A stretch of 64,000 nucleotides of DNA. Source: Lichenibacterium ramalinae (lineage in GTDB: Bacteria > Pseudomonadota > Alphaproteobacteria > Rhizobiales > Beijerinckiaceae). The notes below the pieces were generated by a model. It saw nothing but the letters and a program-made list of their open reading frames with translations, searched no databases and was not told where the DNA came from. The stretch covers positions 34,956-98,955 of the forward strand of contig NZ_QYBC01000022.1 of assembly GCF_004137085.1 (NCBI RefSeq), given 5' to 3'. Below, piece by piece: positions 1 to 8,211 of the stretch (its first letter is position 1; each line of letters starts with the position of its first letter). The position numbers and the translations under genes are program-made.

Positions 1-1
1 G

Positions 2-1528
2 TCCTGGTCCGAAGCTTGGCCGAACGACATCGTGCCGCTTCCGCTGGGACGTGATCACCTCCCGATCGAGCCGGCCCGCCTGGCACGCTTTCCAGGGTCG
101 CGCGTCCACGTCTTCTTCGTCGCTCCGGAGACGAGCGCCGTGCGTCCCGATGCCGTCGCGCTCGCGCGGCGCTTCCTGGCGGAGCGTCCGGACGTCGGCA
201 TTTTCTATGCCGACGATGCCGTGGTGGCGTCGGACGGCGGCATCGAGAGCGTGCATTGCAAGCCGTCGTTCAACATGGCCCTCATGCTGGCCGACGACTA
301 CATGGCGTTTCCCCTGCTGATCCGGGCGGAAGTGTTCGCCAAGGTCGCGATGAGGTCGGAGCCCGATATCCAGGGGGCGGCCTGGTACCGCTTCTGCCTG
401 GATGCCTTGGCGGCGGGGATCGGCATCGACCGCATCCCCCACACCCTGTTGGCGTCGCCCACGCCGCGCCCGAAGGCGCCGAGCGGGCCCCGCGCCGAGA
501 CCGCGTCCCGGTGGTTGATCGAAACCGGTCAGCCGCTGACCCTGCAGGCGGGCCGCGTCGCGGGGACGACAGGCCTCCGGCGCGTCTTCGCCGAGCATCC
601 CGCCGTGACGCTGGTGATCCCCACGCGGCAGAGCGCGCCCGTCGACGACGATGGGCGCCAGGGGCGGCCCTTCATCGTCAACTTCCTGGATAGCCTCGGC
701 CGCAGCACCTATCCGTTGGATCGCGTGACGGTCCTCGTCGGCGACGACGAAGCCGACGACACCGTCTATGCGGGGCGTGACGATCGCTTCGCGCTGAAGC
801 GGATCGTCACGAGGCTGGCGCCGGGCGAGCGGTTCAACTACGCGGCCAAGATGAACCGGCTTTGGCGCGCCGCCGAGACCGACCTCATGGTGCTGATGAA
901 CGACGACATCGGCGTCGGAACACCGGACTGGATCGAGGCGCTGCTGACCTTCGCCATGGATCCCGACGTGGGCGGCGTCGGGGCGCGGTTGCTGTTTCCG
1001 GACGGCCGCCTGCAGCACGCCGGCATGTTCGGCGGGATCTTCGGCGTCTGCGCCCATCCCTGGTACATGCTGCCGGCGGAGGCCCCCACCTACGACGGGT
1101 GGGCGCAGACGCATCGGGACTGCTCGGCCGTGACCGGGGCCGTCTTCGCGACGCGGCGGGCACCGATGGAGGCCGTCGACGGCTTCGACGAGGGGTTCAG
1201 CCTCGATTTCAACGATGTCGACCTGTGTTTCAAGATGCGGATGCTGGGGTACCGCATCGTCTACACCCCGTTCGCCGAGATGACGCATTACGAGAAGGCG
1301 TCGCGCCGCAGCGAATTCGCCCCGGGCGACCAGGTTGCGCGCTACCTGCGGAAGTGGGCGGACGTGCTGGCCGACGACCCGATGTCCAGCCCGCAATTGC
1401 GCGACGACACCGACCGGGTCGCGCCCCGCACGACGGCGTCGGCCTGGGTGCGCGAACGCCCCGACCTCTTTACCGCCGCTCGCGGAACCGACGCGACGGA
1501 CCCGCGCTCTGCCCGAGAGGGCCTTTGA
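2..1528 (+). CDS. GT2-family glycosyltransferase, 5' end outside window
   Basis: Probably transfers a sugar from a nucleotide donor onto a polysaccharide or glycan at the inner membrane. The frame is open from the left edge through a GTG at 32, and the residues before that GTG read as normal protein, so the true start probably lies upstream. Counting from the GTG, an incomplete first domain ends in a YADD motif (residues 59-62). A complete GT-A domain begins near residue 194, with the donor-site motif NDDIG at 290-294 and an FNDVDLC acceptor-side motif near 393-399. This layout is typical of the large GT2 proteins of O-antigen and rhamnan loci. It is convergent with the next gene. The sugar and linkage cannot be told from sequence. 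Confidence 0.85.
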   Translation, partial: SWSEAWPNDIVPLPLGRDHLPIEPARLARFPGSRVHVFFVAPETSAVRPDAVALARRFLAERPDVGIFYADDAVVASDGGIESVHCKPSFNMALMLADDYMAFPLLIRAEVFAKVAMRSEPDIQGAAWYRFCLDALAAGIGIDRIPHTLLASPTPRPKAPSGPRAETASRWLIETGQPLTLQAGRVAGTTGLRRVFAEHPAVTLVIPTRQSAPVDDDGRQGRPFIVNFLDSLGRSTYPLDRVTVLVGDDEADDTVYAGRDDRFALKRIVTRLAPGERFNYAAKMNRLWRAAETDLMVLMNDDIGVGTPDWIEALLTFAMDPDVGGVGARLLFPDGRLQHAGMFGGIFGVCAHPWYMLPAEAPTYDGWAQTHRDCSAVTGAVFATRRAPMEAVDGFDEGFSLDFNDVDLCFKMRMLGYRIVYTPFAEMTHYEKASRRSEFAPGDQVARYLRKWADVLADDPMSSPQLRDDTDRVAPRTTASAWVRERPDLFTAARGTDATDPRSAREGL

Positions 1529-1700
1529 CACGGGCTCGCGATCGAGAGCCGGCGTAGGTCGGCTGCGGCCTGACGCAAGCGGAGGCTGACGGCCATGCCT
1601 GGAGCAGTATCGGCTTGCTCCGAGCCGCCTTGGCCACGTCAAGCCGATGACACTGCCTGCGGTTCGAAGTTGGAGCGAATTCACCGAAGGCGAAAGCGCC

Positions 1701-2465
1701 TTAGCTGAAGGTCAGCCAGGGATGGCGGTAGGTCAACTGGACCTTCAGGGCTTCGGTCGCGGCCTGCGTGTCGCTGCGCAGCATCGAGGTGCCGTGCACC
1801 CGGTAGCGACACAGGATTTCCGGGACGTAGAGCCCCGTCATCCTGGCCTCCACGAACTTGCACCAAAGGTCGAAGTCTTCCCAACCGCCCTCGAGATGCG
1901 TGTAGCCGCCGACCTGGCTCCAGGAGCGCACCCTGATGAGCGCCATGGCGTCCACGTAGTTGCCGCGCTGAAAGCGGCGCCGGCTCCACACGTCGGCCTG
2001 GCCGACGCCCTGCTGGTCCCCGAACAACTCCAGTTGCGAATAGGCCGCGTCCCGGTCCTCGTCGCGCGCCGCGCGATGCAGGACATCCAGCGCCCGGGGA
2101 TAGATCAGGTTGTCGGCGTCCAGGACGAAGACGTGGTCGGTCCGGGCCTGCGAGAATGCGGTGTTGCGTGCTGCCGCGAGCCCGGCGTTGTGGCTGTGCC
2201 GGAACAAAGCGAGGCGGTCGAAACGCTCCGCGTGACGATCCATCCAGCGTCGGGCGACGTCGACGGAATCGTCGGCCGTCGAGTGATCGTCGACGACGAT
2301 CACCTCGAGATGGGGATGCGTCTGCCGCGAAACCGACTCGAGGCATTCCGCGATGAAACGCGCGTAGTGGTACAGGCTGATCGCCACCGTCACGGCGTCG
2401 GGATGCGGACGAGGGCTGTTGTCGTAGGAGACGATCAGCTCGTGAAGCGCGGGTCTCGCTGGCAT
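1701..2465 (-). CDS. GT2-family glycosyltransferase
   Basis: A single-domain GT-A glycosyltransferase of 254 residues. The nucleotide-binding VVDDHS lies at 57-62, the metal-binding DADN at 116-119, and the acceptor/catalytic region GGWEDFDLW at 193-201, followed by RYRVHGTSM near 220. All are standard GT2 landmarks in the right order and spacing. The frame is open far upstream, but the ATG at 2465 follows the stop of the preceding gene by 8 bases and gives a normal GT2 N-terminus, so I chose it. It is the last gene of the minus-strand surface locus. Donor and acceptor are unknown. Confidence 0.88.
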   Translation of the reverse strand: MPARPALHELIVSYDNSPRPHPDAVTVAISLYHYARFIAECLESVSRQTHPHLEVIVVDDHSTADDSVDVARRWMDRHAERFDRLALFRHSHNAGLAAARNTAFSQARTDHVFVLDADNLIYPRALDVLHRAARDEDRDAAYSQLELFGDQQGVGQADVWSRRRFQRGNYVDAMALIRVRSWSQVGGYTHLEGGWEDFDLWCKFVEARMTGLYVPEILCRYRVHGTSMLRSDTQAATEALKVQLTYRHPWLTFS

Positions 2466-2473
2466 GGGGCGGC

Positions 2474-3724
2474 TCAAGCGGTGTTCGGGCGTGCGGCTGC
2501 GGACAGGAAGGATCGCAGCGTCGCGGAGAAGACCGGGTCCGTCCTGTCGATGGCTCGCGCGGCGCTCTCGCGTGCGCTCGACGCGGCGCGGCGGCCGTCG
2601 GCATCGTCGAGCAGCCACCGGGTCAAGGCCGCGAGATGTCTCGCGTCGTCCCGGAACACGTGCCGACCGATGTCGTCGTCCGGGTGGGAGCCGGGCGTGT
2701 CGCTGACGACCAACGAACCGGACGCCATGATCTGCGTCACGCACCGGTGCCAGTCGAACTGGGGAAACTCGTCCTCGGCGAGCTGCAGCGTGATCTTCGC
2801 ATGGCCGCTGACGTGGCCTGCCAGGCGATGGTGGCTGCGGCGCTCGACGCTTTCGTCGAGGCTGTCCCGTCCCCCCTGCGCGCCGTAGACGAAACAGGGT
2901 CGTTCGGCCAGCGCCGCGGCGTGGCGCCGAAGGACGGCGCTCCGTCGGGCGCTGAGCGGGTCGAAGAACGCGATGTCGACCGGGCGGGTCTCCCAATCCC
3001 AAGGGTCGAAGTCCAGCCTGCGAGCGACGCCCGGCAGGGCTTGCACCAGCGGATGCCCGAGATCGGTGGGTGCGAGCCAACGGCTGCGGAGCGGGGTGGC
3101 GAACCGCATCAGAAGCGCGGGCCACCCCGAGGCCTGGAAGATCCTGGCGGCCTGGGGCGACGCATCCAACACGCCGCGAGAGCGCAGGAGCCACGGCAGC
3201 GAGCGTTCGAAGGCGCGATGGTGCAACGGTGCGGTGTTGAACACCAGGCTGCGTTCGACCGCGTCGCTCCGGGCCCAGAGCGCGCCGAGCCCGACGTCGA
3301 AGAAGCTGTGAGGCGCGACCACGACCGGGAGCCCATGGTCGCCGTCGGGGCTGGAAGTCTCGTCCTTCAGGACCGCCGCGACGCCGGAGCGCGTGAGGGA
3401 CTCCGCCAGGTCGGCCGCCAGCGCGATGTCGGAAGGGTCGCTCCCCGTGCTGACGAGGATCGATACGGGCGGACATGCGGCCGCGGCGGCGTCGACCGAG
3501 GAGGTTTCCGTCGGTGTCGGCGTCGCGGGACCGGCGCTCGCCTGTCCCCAAGCGCGCGCGATGGCCTCCCGCCGGAAAGCCGTGCGGCCCTCGGCGAGGC
3601 CATGGCGGAAGGCATGTTGGGCCGGATCGACGCCGCCGCCTCTGAGATCGGGGTTCAGCGCCAGGTAGTCCTCGACGTCGAAGAACGTCAGCGCCGTCAG
3701 GCGTTCGACCGGCGTCCGGGTCAT
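2474..3724 (-). CDS. Glycosyltransferase with N-terminal NPDL module
   Basis: 416 residues. Residues 14-47 form one copy of a short module (FFDVEDYLALNPDL followed by a G-x-x-EGR end) that also occurs three times in the methyltransferase at 37,029-38,684. The rest resembles CgeB/YkvP-like, GT-B-type glycosyltransferases. The C-terminal part has an ITLQLAEDEFPQFDWHR stretch, then GSLVVSDTPGSHPDDDIGRH, which looks like the nucleotide-sugar-binding end of such enzymes. The catalytic assignment is inferred from overall pattern and neighbours, because I see no single decisive motif. The gene lies 8 bases upstream of the next GT2, so the two are probably co-transcribed. Confidence 0.72.
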   Translation of the reverse strand: MTRTPVERLTALTFFDVEDYLALNPDLRGGGVDPAQHAFRHGLAEGRTAFRREAIARAWGQASAGPATPTPTETSSVDAAAAACPPVSILVSTGSDPSDIALAADLAESLTRSGVAAVLKDETSSPDGDHGLPVVVAPHSFFDVGLGALWARSDAVERSLVFNTAPLHHRAFERSLPWLLRSRGVLDASPQAARIFQASGWPALLMRFATPLRSRWLAPTDLGHPLVQALPGVARRLDFDPWDWETRPVDIAFFDPLSARRSAVLRRHAAALAERPCFVYGAQGGRDSLDESVERRSHHRLAGHVSGHAKITLQLAEDEFPQFDWHRCVTQIMASGSLVVSDTPGSHPDDDIGRHVFRDDARHLAALTRWLLDDADGRRAASSARESAARAIDRTDPVFSATLRSFLSAAARPNTA

Positions 3725-3827
3725 GGTATGCCGCGCTCGAACCGCCCGGTCCGACGGACCGCAGCCGTGCGCCGCAGGATCCTCCGAGATGCGATGACGG
3801 ACGACGCTCCGCCGCAGGTGGGACTCG

Positions 3828-4598
3828 TCATGGCCGATGTCGAACCACCCTGACGAGGCGGGACGGCACGCGACGCAGACCGCGCAGGAGCCGGCCGGCC
3901 CAGCGCAGGGGACGGCCGACCTTCCAGCTCGTCGAGGCGTAGATCGACGCCAGCTGCCGTTTCGCAGCCTCGGCCTCGGCCTGGGCTGCCTTCGCCTCGC
4001 TGGATCGCAAGGCGATCAGCGCCGACAGGTGGAAGGCTTCCGACCGGAACCGTTCCTCGGCCTCGGCGAGGGTCAGGCGCAACAGGCCTTCGCGCTCCTC
4101 CGCGGCGGCGACCTTCGCATCCCGCTCTCCCACCATGGTGTCGCGGGCGGCAAGGGTGTCGCGCAGGGCGGCGAGGTCGCGCGCGGCTTGCTCGACTTCG
4201 GACCGGTGCTTCAGCTCGACCCTTTCCGAAACCTGCTCGAACGTCTTGGACAGGTCGTCCGATTGGCGGGCCAGGGCTCGAGCGTGGTCCTGCTTCAGGA
4301 GTTCGACGTCCTCGACGCTACGGAAGCCCGCGTCGGCCCACCTCACCTTCTCCGCCTCGAGGGATCGGCATCGGAGCAACAGATGCTCGTAGGCGTCCTC
4401 GTGCTCGTCGCGGGCCAGCGCCCGCGCCCGGACAGCGGCCTCGCGCAGGGCGATCTCCCGGTTGAGATCCGCTTCGAGACGTGCCACCGTTCCGATGGCG
4501 TCGTCGCCGGCATGGGCTTCCGGCTCGAGCGCCGCCATCGCTGAGTCGCTCATCTCCAGGCGGCCCCCCGTGTCGCAGTCTTGTTCACGCATGATCAT
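3828..4598 (-). CDS. Coiled-coil protein ending in STSW-type motif
   Basis: 256 residues, nearly all heptad-like, rich in Glu, Ala, Arg and Leu, with no predicted membrane segment or enzyme motif. It ends in a short basic tail containing STSWKVGRPLRWAGRLLRG. A nearly identical tail ends the sulfotransferase encoded just upstream, so the tail is probably a shared docking or membrane-surface element. I chose the ATG at 4598 because GGGAGG lies about a dozen bases before it; an ATG at 4553 and a longer frame to 4709 are alternatives. Such coiled coils with a basic STSW tail accompany polysaccharide glycosyltransferases and may act as a scaffold or length control; that role is inference. Confidence 0.62.
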   Translation of the reverse strand: MIMREQDCDTGGRLEMSDSAMAALEPEAHAGDDAIGTVARLEADLNREIALREAAVRARALARDEHEDAYEHLLLRCRSLEAEKVRWADAGFRSVEDVELLKQDHARALARQSDDLSKTFEQVSERVELKHRSEVEQAARDLAALRDTLAARDTMVGERDAKVAAAEEREGLLRLTLAEAEERFRSEAFHLSALIALRSSEAKAAQAEAEAAKRQLASIYASTSWKVGRPLRWAGRLLRGLRRVPSRLVRVVRHRP

Positions 4599-4779
4599 CG
4601 GCGGTGTCGTCCTCCCGACGACGGAGCAGAGAGAGCCACGCCGGAGCCGCTCGCCGCCATCTGCGACAGCCCTGTGAACCCTGGTCGGCTTGCGGCGTGG
4701 ATACCGCATTCGTCACGGGCCCGTCCAGCACGCTCGCGGCGGGCCATGCCGGGCTGTCCGGCGGTGGCCACCCGGCCGG

Positions 4780-6762
4780 TCACACGAGCCGATCGTTGCG
4801 CACCGAGAGGTCGACGAGGCGGCGGAGCGACGCGGGCAGCGCTTCGGCGTAGGCGTTCCAGACGACGCGGTTGTTGTCGAATTCGTCCGTCGACATCAAC
4901 ATGCCGCTCGGCACGCGGCGGTACCAGTACAGCGGCTCCGGCAGGGACAGGATCGACAGACCCGCCAGCGCGGCGCGGGCATGGAGGTGCCAGTCCTCGT
5001 AGCCCACGCCCCGACGCTCGTGGAAGAAGCCGATGCTGTCGAAGACCCGCCGTCGATACATGCCGGTGGCGTCGCCGAACACGTTGACGGAAAGGCCGAG
5101 TTCGACCGACCCGCCCGGAAAGCCCCAGCGCTCGGCGGCGAAGAGGTCGGCGGGTTCGGGCTCGGCGGCGGCGTCGCGGAAGATCGCCATCTGGCAGGTC
5201 AGGATGTCCACCCCCGTGCGCGACATGGCGGCGTCGAGCCGCTCGATCATGTCGGGAAAGGCGAGGTTGTCGTCGTCCATGAAGACGATGCGCTCGGCCC
5301 GTGTCGCCCGAATGCCGGCATTGCGGGCGGCGCCGAGGTATCCGTTGGCCTGTCGCACGACGTCGAGCCGGAACGGCCACGCCCGGCTCTCGACGGCTCG
5401 CAAGCCCGCGATCGCGTCGGGCGAAAGGCTGCCGTCGTCGACGAGGACGAGGTCGAAATCCGTGCGGGTCTGCGCCGCCAGCGATTCCAGGGTCTGGACG
5501 AGCAGGGCCGGCCGTTCATGGTGGGTGAGGACCACGGCGATGCGTTCGCCGGGGCGGACCGGCGCCGGTGGCGGCGCCGGCCGCGCCGCGACCCCGTCGA
5601 GCCAGGCGATCCACCGCGCCGCGACGTCGGCCTCCGCATAGGCCGGGCGGGCGGGCGCGAAGGACTGCCCCAGGACCGCGCCGATGCGCGCCGCCAGGGC
5701 GGCGGCGCGGGGCTCGACCAGGACCCGCTCCCGGTCCTCCGCGGCGACGAGCTCCGGGATGCCGCCCGTGCGGGTCGACAGGAACGGGATCGCGCGGCGC
5801 AGGCACTCCGAGATGACGCAGGGCGCGTTGTCGACGAGGGACGGTATCACGGCCAAGCACTGCCGATCGCGCAGGAAGGCCTGGGCGCCGTCGGTGTCGA
5901 GATCGGTCTCGAACGAAAGGCGCGCCAGGAGGGAGGGCCGGCGGCGGGCCACGACGTCGCGGATGCCGTCCGGCGTGTGCGAGGCCGGCTTGCCCAGGAA
6001 CACGACGTCGAAATCGCGGTCGGCGAGCGCTTCCGACGTGATGGCGTCGAGGAAGAGATCGACCCCCTTGCGCGTCTCGAGCCGGCCGAAGAAGGCGATG
6101 CGGGCGACGCTGTCCAGCGCCCGGCCCTGCCGTTCCGGCAGGACGTCGTCGGGGTCCGACCAGAGATAGAGCGGCACGGCATCGACACTGGGCGCCATGG
6201 GTTCGCCGCTCGCGAGCAGCCAGTCGCGCATGTAGAGCGACGGGCACAGGACCGCGTCGGCCTTCTGCAGGGCCACGCGCTCCATGTGGAGGTGCGCGAG
6301 ACTGCGCTGGTCGCGTGCCAGGGCCCGGTTGGCGTCGAGCAGCCAGGCCGTCGGCCCGTGGGCGATGACGACCAGTGCCGTCGTGGTGAAGGCCAGGCCG
6401 GCCTGCTTGGCCACGATGCTGCTGAACGCCGGCCCCTCCCAGTCCTGGAACAGGATGACGTCCTGGTCGAGCGTGCGGAGATGGTCGTAGATGACGCAGG
6501 TTTCGCGCAGCCAGAGCGGGTAGGTCTCGCCCCATCGCGCGTCGAAATGCGTGATGGCGATGCCGGCGGCCTCGCAGCGCCGGATCCAGGGGCTCGTGTA
6601 GTCGATCCAGGGCGCGCCCGTGTAGAGCAGCGTGACGCTGTGGCCGGCACCCGCCAGGAACAACGCCAGATGGCTGGTCGCCGTGCCGATCCCGCCGTTC
6701 TTGTGGGCGCCCAGCAGCTCGCTGGTGACGAAGCAGACGCGGAGCGGAGGCCGCCGCGTCAT
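4780..6762 (-). CDS. Two-domain GT4-GT2 glycosyltransferase fusion
   Basis: 660 residues with two complete catalytic units. Residues 8-390 are a GT-B domain of GT4 type: glycine loop GGIG at 23-26, HGP at 135-137, FFGRLETRKG at 224-233 and the donor-binding region from PSLVDNAPC to TGGIPE at 307-337. Residues 405-650 are a GT-A domain of GT2 type: VDDGS at 441-445, DDDN at 496-499 and a GVGYEDWHL acceptor motif. The protein could add two sugars in succession. Its ATG overlaps the stop of the sulfotransferase gene by 4 bases (ATGA), indicating translational coupling. A longer frame to 7188 lies inside the upstream gene and is not needed. Confidence 0.9.
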   Translation of the reverse strand: MTRRPPLRVCFVTSELLGAHKNGGIGTATSHLALFLAGAGHSVTLLYTGAPWIDYTSPWIRRCEAAGIAITHFDARWGETYPLWLRETCVIYDHLRTLDQDVILFQDWEGPAFSSIVAKQAGLAFTTTALVVIAHGPTAWLLDANRALARDQRSLAHLHMERVALQKADAVLCPSLYMRDWLLASGEPMAPSVDAVPLYLWSDPDDVLPERQGRALDSVARIAFFGRLETRKGVDLFLDAITSEALADRDFDVVFLGKPASHTPDGIRDVVARRRPSLLARLSFETDLDTDGAQAFLRDRQCLAVIPSLVDNAPCVISECLRRAIPFLSTRTGGIPELVAAEDRERVLVEPRAAALAARIGAVLGQSFAPARPAYAEADVAARWIAWLDGVAARPAPPPAPVRPGERIAVVLTHHERPALLVQTLESLAAQTRTDFDLVLVDDGSLSPDAIAGLRAVESRAWPFRLDVVRQANGYLGAARNAGIRATRAERIVFMDDDNLAFPDMIERLDAAMSRTGVDILTCQMAIFRDAAAEPEPADLFAAERWGFPGGSVELGLSVNVFGDATGMYRRRVFDSIGFFHERRGVGYEDWHLHARAALAGLSILSLPEPLYWYRRVPSGMLMSTDEFDNNRVVWNAYAEALPASLRRLVDLSVRNDRLV

Positions 6763-8132
6763 GCGCGCCCCCGCACCCTGCGCGACAGGGCGCGCAGCGG
6801 CGCCGTGACGCGCCACGATGTGGACGCGTGGATGGCCGCGACACGGGCCTCGCCGTCCTCCAACACGCGCTGCATTCGGCCGGTCTCGGCGGCATGGTGG
6901 TGCTCCAGCCGGGCGAGATCCGTTCGGGCGGCGGCCAACCGGTCCTCGAGCGCCCCGAAGCGGGCCTCGCCCTCGGCGACGAGCCGTTCGAGATGCGTCA
7001 CCTCGCCCTGCAGGCTGACGACCTGCCGATCGCGCGACCCCAGGGCCAGCTGCAGGCTCGACCGGTCGTTGTTGGCCTGCGTGAGGGCCTGCCAAGTCCG
7101 CTGCTGGCCTTCGCGCAGGCGGGCCTCGGCGTCGAGCGACAGGTCCAGCTGCTCGCGCCGCGCCGTGCTCTCCTCGTAGAAGCGCCAAACCAGCGGGTAC
7201 AGGTTCTCCAGCGTGGCGACGAGGTCGCCGGCGCCCCCGATGCGCTCGGAAAATTCCGCGTGGATGGCGTCGACCCGCGCATTGTCGTCGCCGACCCGGC
7301 AGAGTTCCGCGTGGCAGACCGAGGCCAGCGCCGCGAGGTCGAGCCCACGCAGGTTGCGGACGTCGGGGTCGACGGCCGGGTGGTGGTCCTCGGCCTGCGC
7401 GTTGCCGTGCAGAAAGGCATCGACGGCGCCTTCCTTCTCGGTCCCGAGGCCCGGGAAGGCGATGCCGAGGTCGCGCGCCACGCGCCCCACTTCACCGCGC
7501 CAGTCGGCCAGGAGGTCGCTGTAGCGCAGGAAGACGCGGGGATGGCCGCGAGAGCCACGGACGGCCGCCAGCGTGTAGCGCAGCCAGACGGCTTCGCCGC
7601 GCGGCTGGACCCAGGCGTCGTAGGGGATGGTCTTGAGGTGCCGGCGGCGCAGCGAGAGCGCGACGTCGGCCGGATGGCGCAGCGGCAGGACGTGGACAAC
7701 GCGGTAGCCCGCTTCGGCGAGGGCGCGGTTCCACACCGGCGCCAACAGGGCCGTGCGGGGATCCTTGAGGACGATCAGCGGCTCGTCGCCGAAGGAACGG
7801 CCGACGAGCCGGACGGCTTCGGCCGTGAAGGCCGCGGCGGCGGGCGAGGCGAACCAATCGGGGGCGATGTCGCCGACGCCGTAGAGGTCCGAACCCGCGT
7901 CCGCCAGCATGCGGTCGTTGAGGTCCACCATGCCCCGGGGCTCCCAGTGGCCGTGGGGATTGCCCTCGTTGGCGGGAACCAAGTCCGTGGGCAGGGCGGC
8001 CCCGAGCAGCGACAGGGTGCGGGCCAGGGCCGAGGTGCCGTTGCGGTGCATGCCGGTGATCAGCACCGCAGTTCGCGGCGGAGCGCCGACAGGCGCGGGC
8101 CTCGACGCCCCGCCACCGATATTGACCGCCAC
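6759..8132 (-). CDS. Sulfotransferase-family protein with C-terminal coiled coil
   Basis: Predicted to transfer sulfate from PAPS to a glycan or protein. The 5'-phosphosulfate loop is TGMHRNGTSALART near residues 26-39. A VHVLPLRHPADVALSLRRRH stretch near residue 160 fits the 3'-phosphate-binding strand and helix. After the roughly 290-residue catalytic domain comes a coiled coil and a terminal STSWRVTAPLR tail, like that of the protein encoded at 3828-4598. The GTG at 8150 opens the frame, but AGGAGG lies within codons 3-4 of that version and sits six bases before the GTG at 8132, so the latter is the likelier start. It overlaps the next gene by 4 bases. No PAPS synthesis genes occur in this window. 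Confidence 0.85.
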   Translation of the reverse strand: MAVNIGGGASRPAPVGAPPRTAVLITGMHRNGTSALARTLSLLGAALPTDLVPANEGNPHGHWEPRGMVDLNDRMLADAGSDLYGVGDIAPDWFASPAAAAFTAEAVRLVGRSFGDEPLIVLKDPRTALLAPVWNRALAEAGYRVVHVLPLRHPADVALSLRRRHLKTIPYDAWVQPRGEAVWLRYTLAAVRGSRGHPRVFLRYSDLLADWRGEVGRVARDLGIAFPGLGTEKEGAVDAFLHGNAQAEDHHPAVDPDVRNLRGLDLAALASVCHAELCRVGDDNARVDAIHAEFSERIGGAGDLVATLENLYPLVWRFYEESTARREQLDLSLDAEARLREGQQRTWQALTQANNDRSSLQLALGSRDRQVVSLQGEVTHLERLVAEGEARFGALEDRLAAARTDLARLEHHHAAETGRMQRVLEDGEARVAAIHASTSWRVTAPLRALSRRVRGRA

Positions 8133-8211
8133 GCTCGTCCTCCTGATCACCGCGAGGGTCCGTGTTCCGGCTCCCCGCTTCGGTCCCTACCCGGCCTTCG
8201 GTCGGGCCGCG

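Noticed and set aside
1529..1700. Possible small gene between converging glycosyltransferases
   Set aside because: No frame with a ribosome-binding site and protein-like composition.
4690..7179. 829-residue plus-strand frame
   Set aside because: Antisense to the GT4-GT2 fusion, which has all catalytic motifs.
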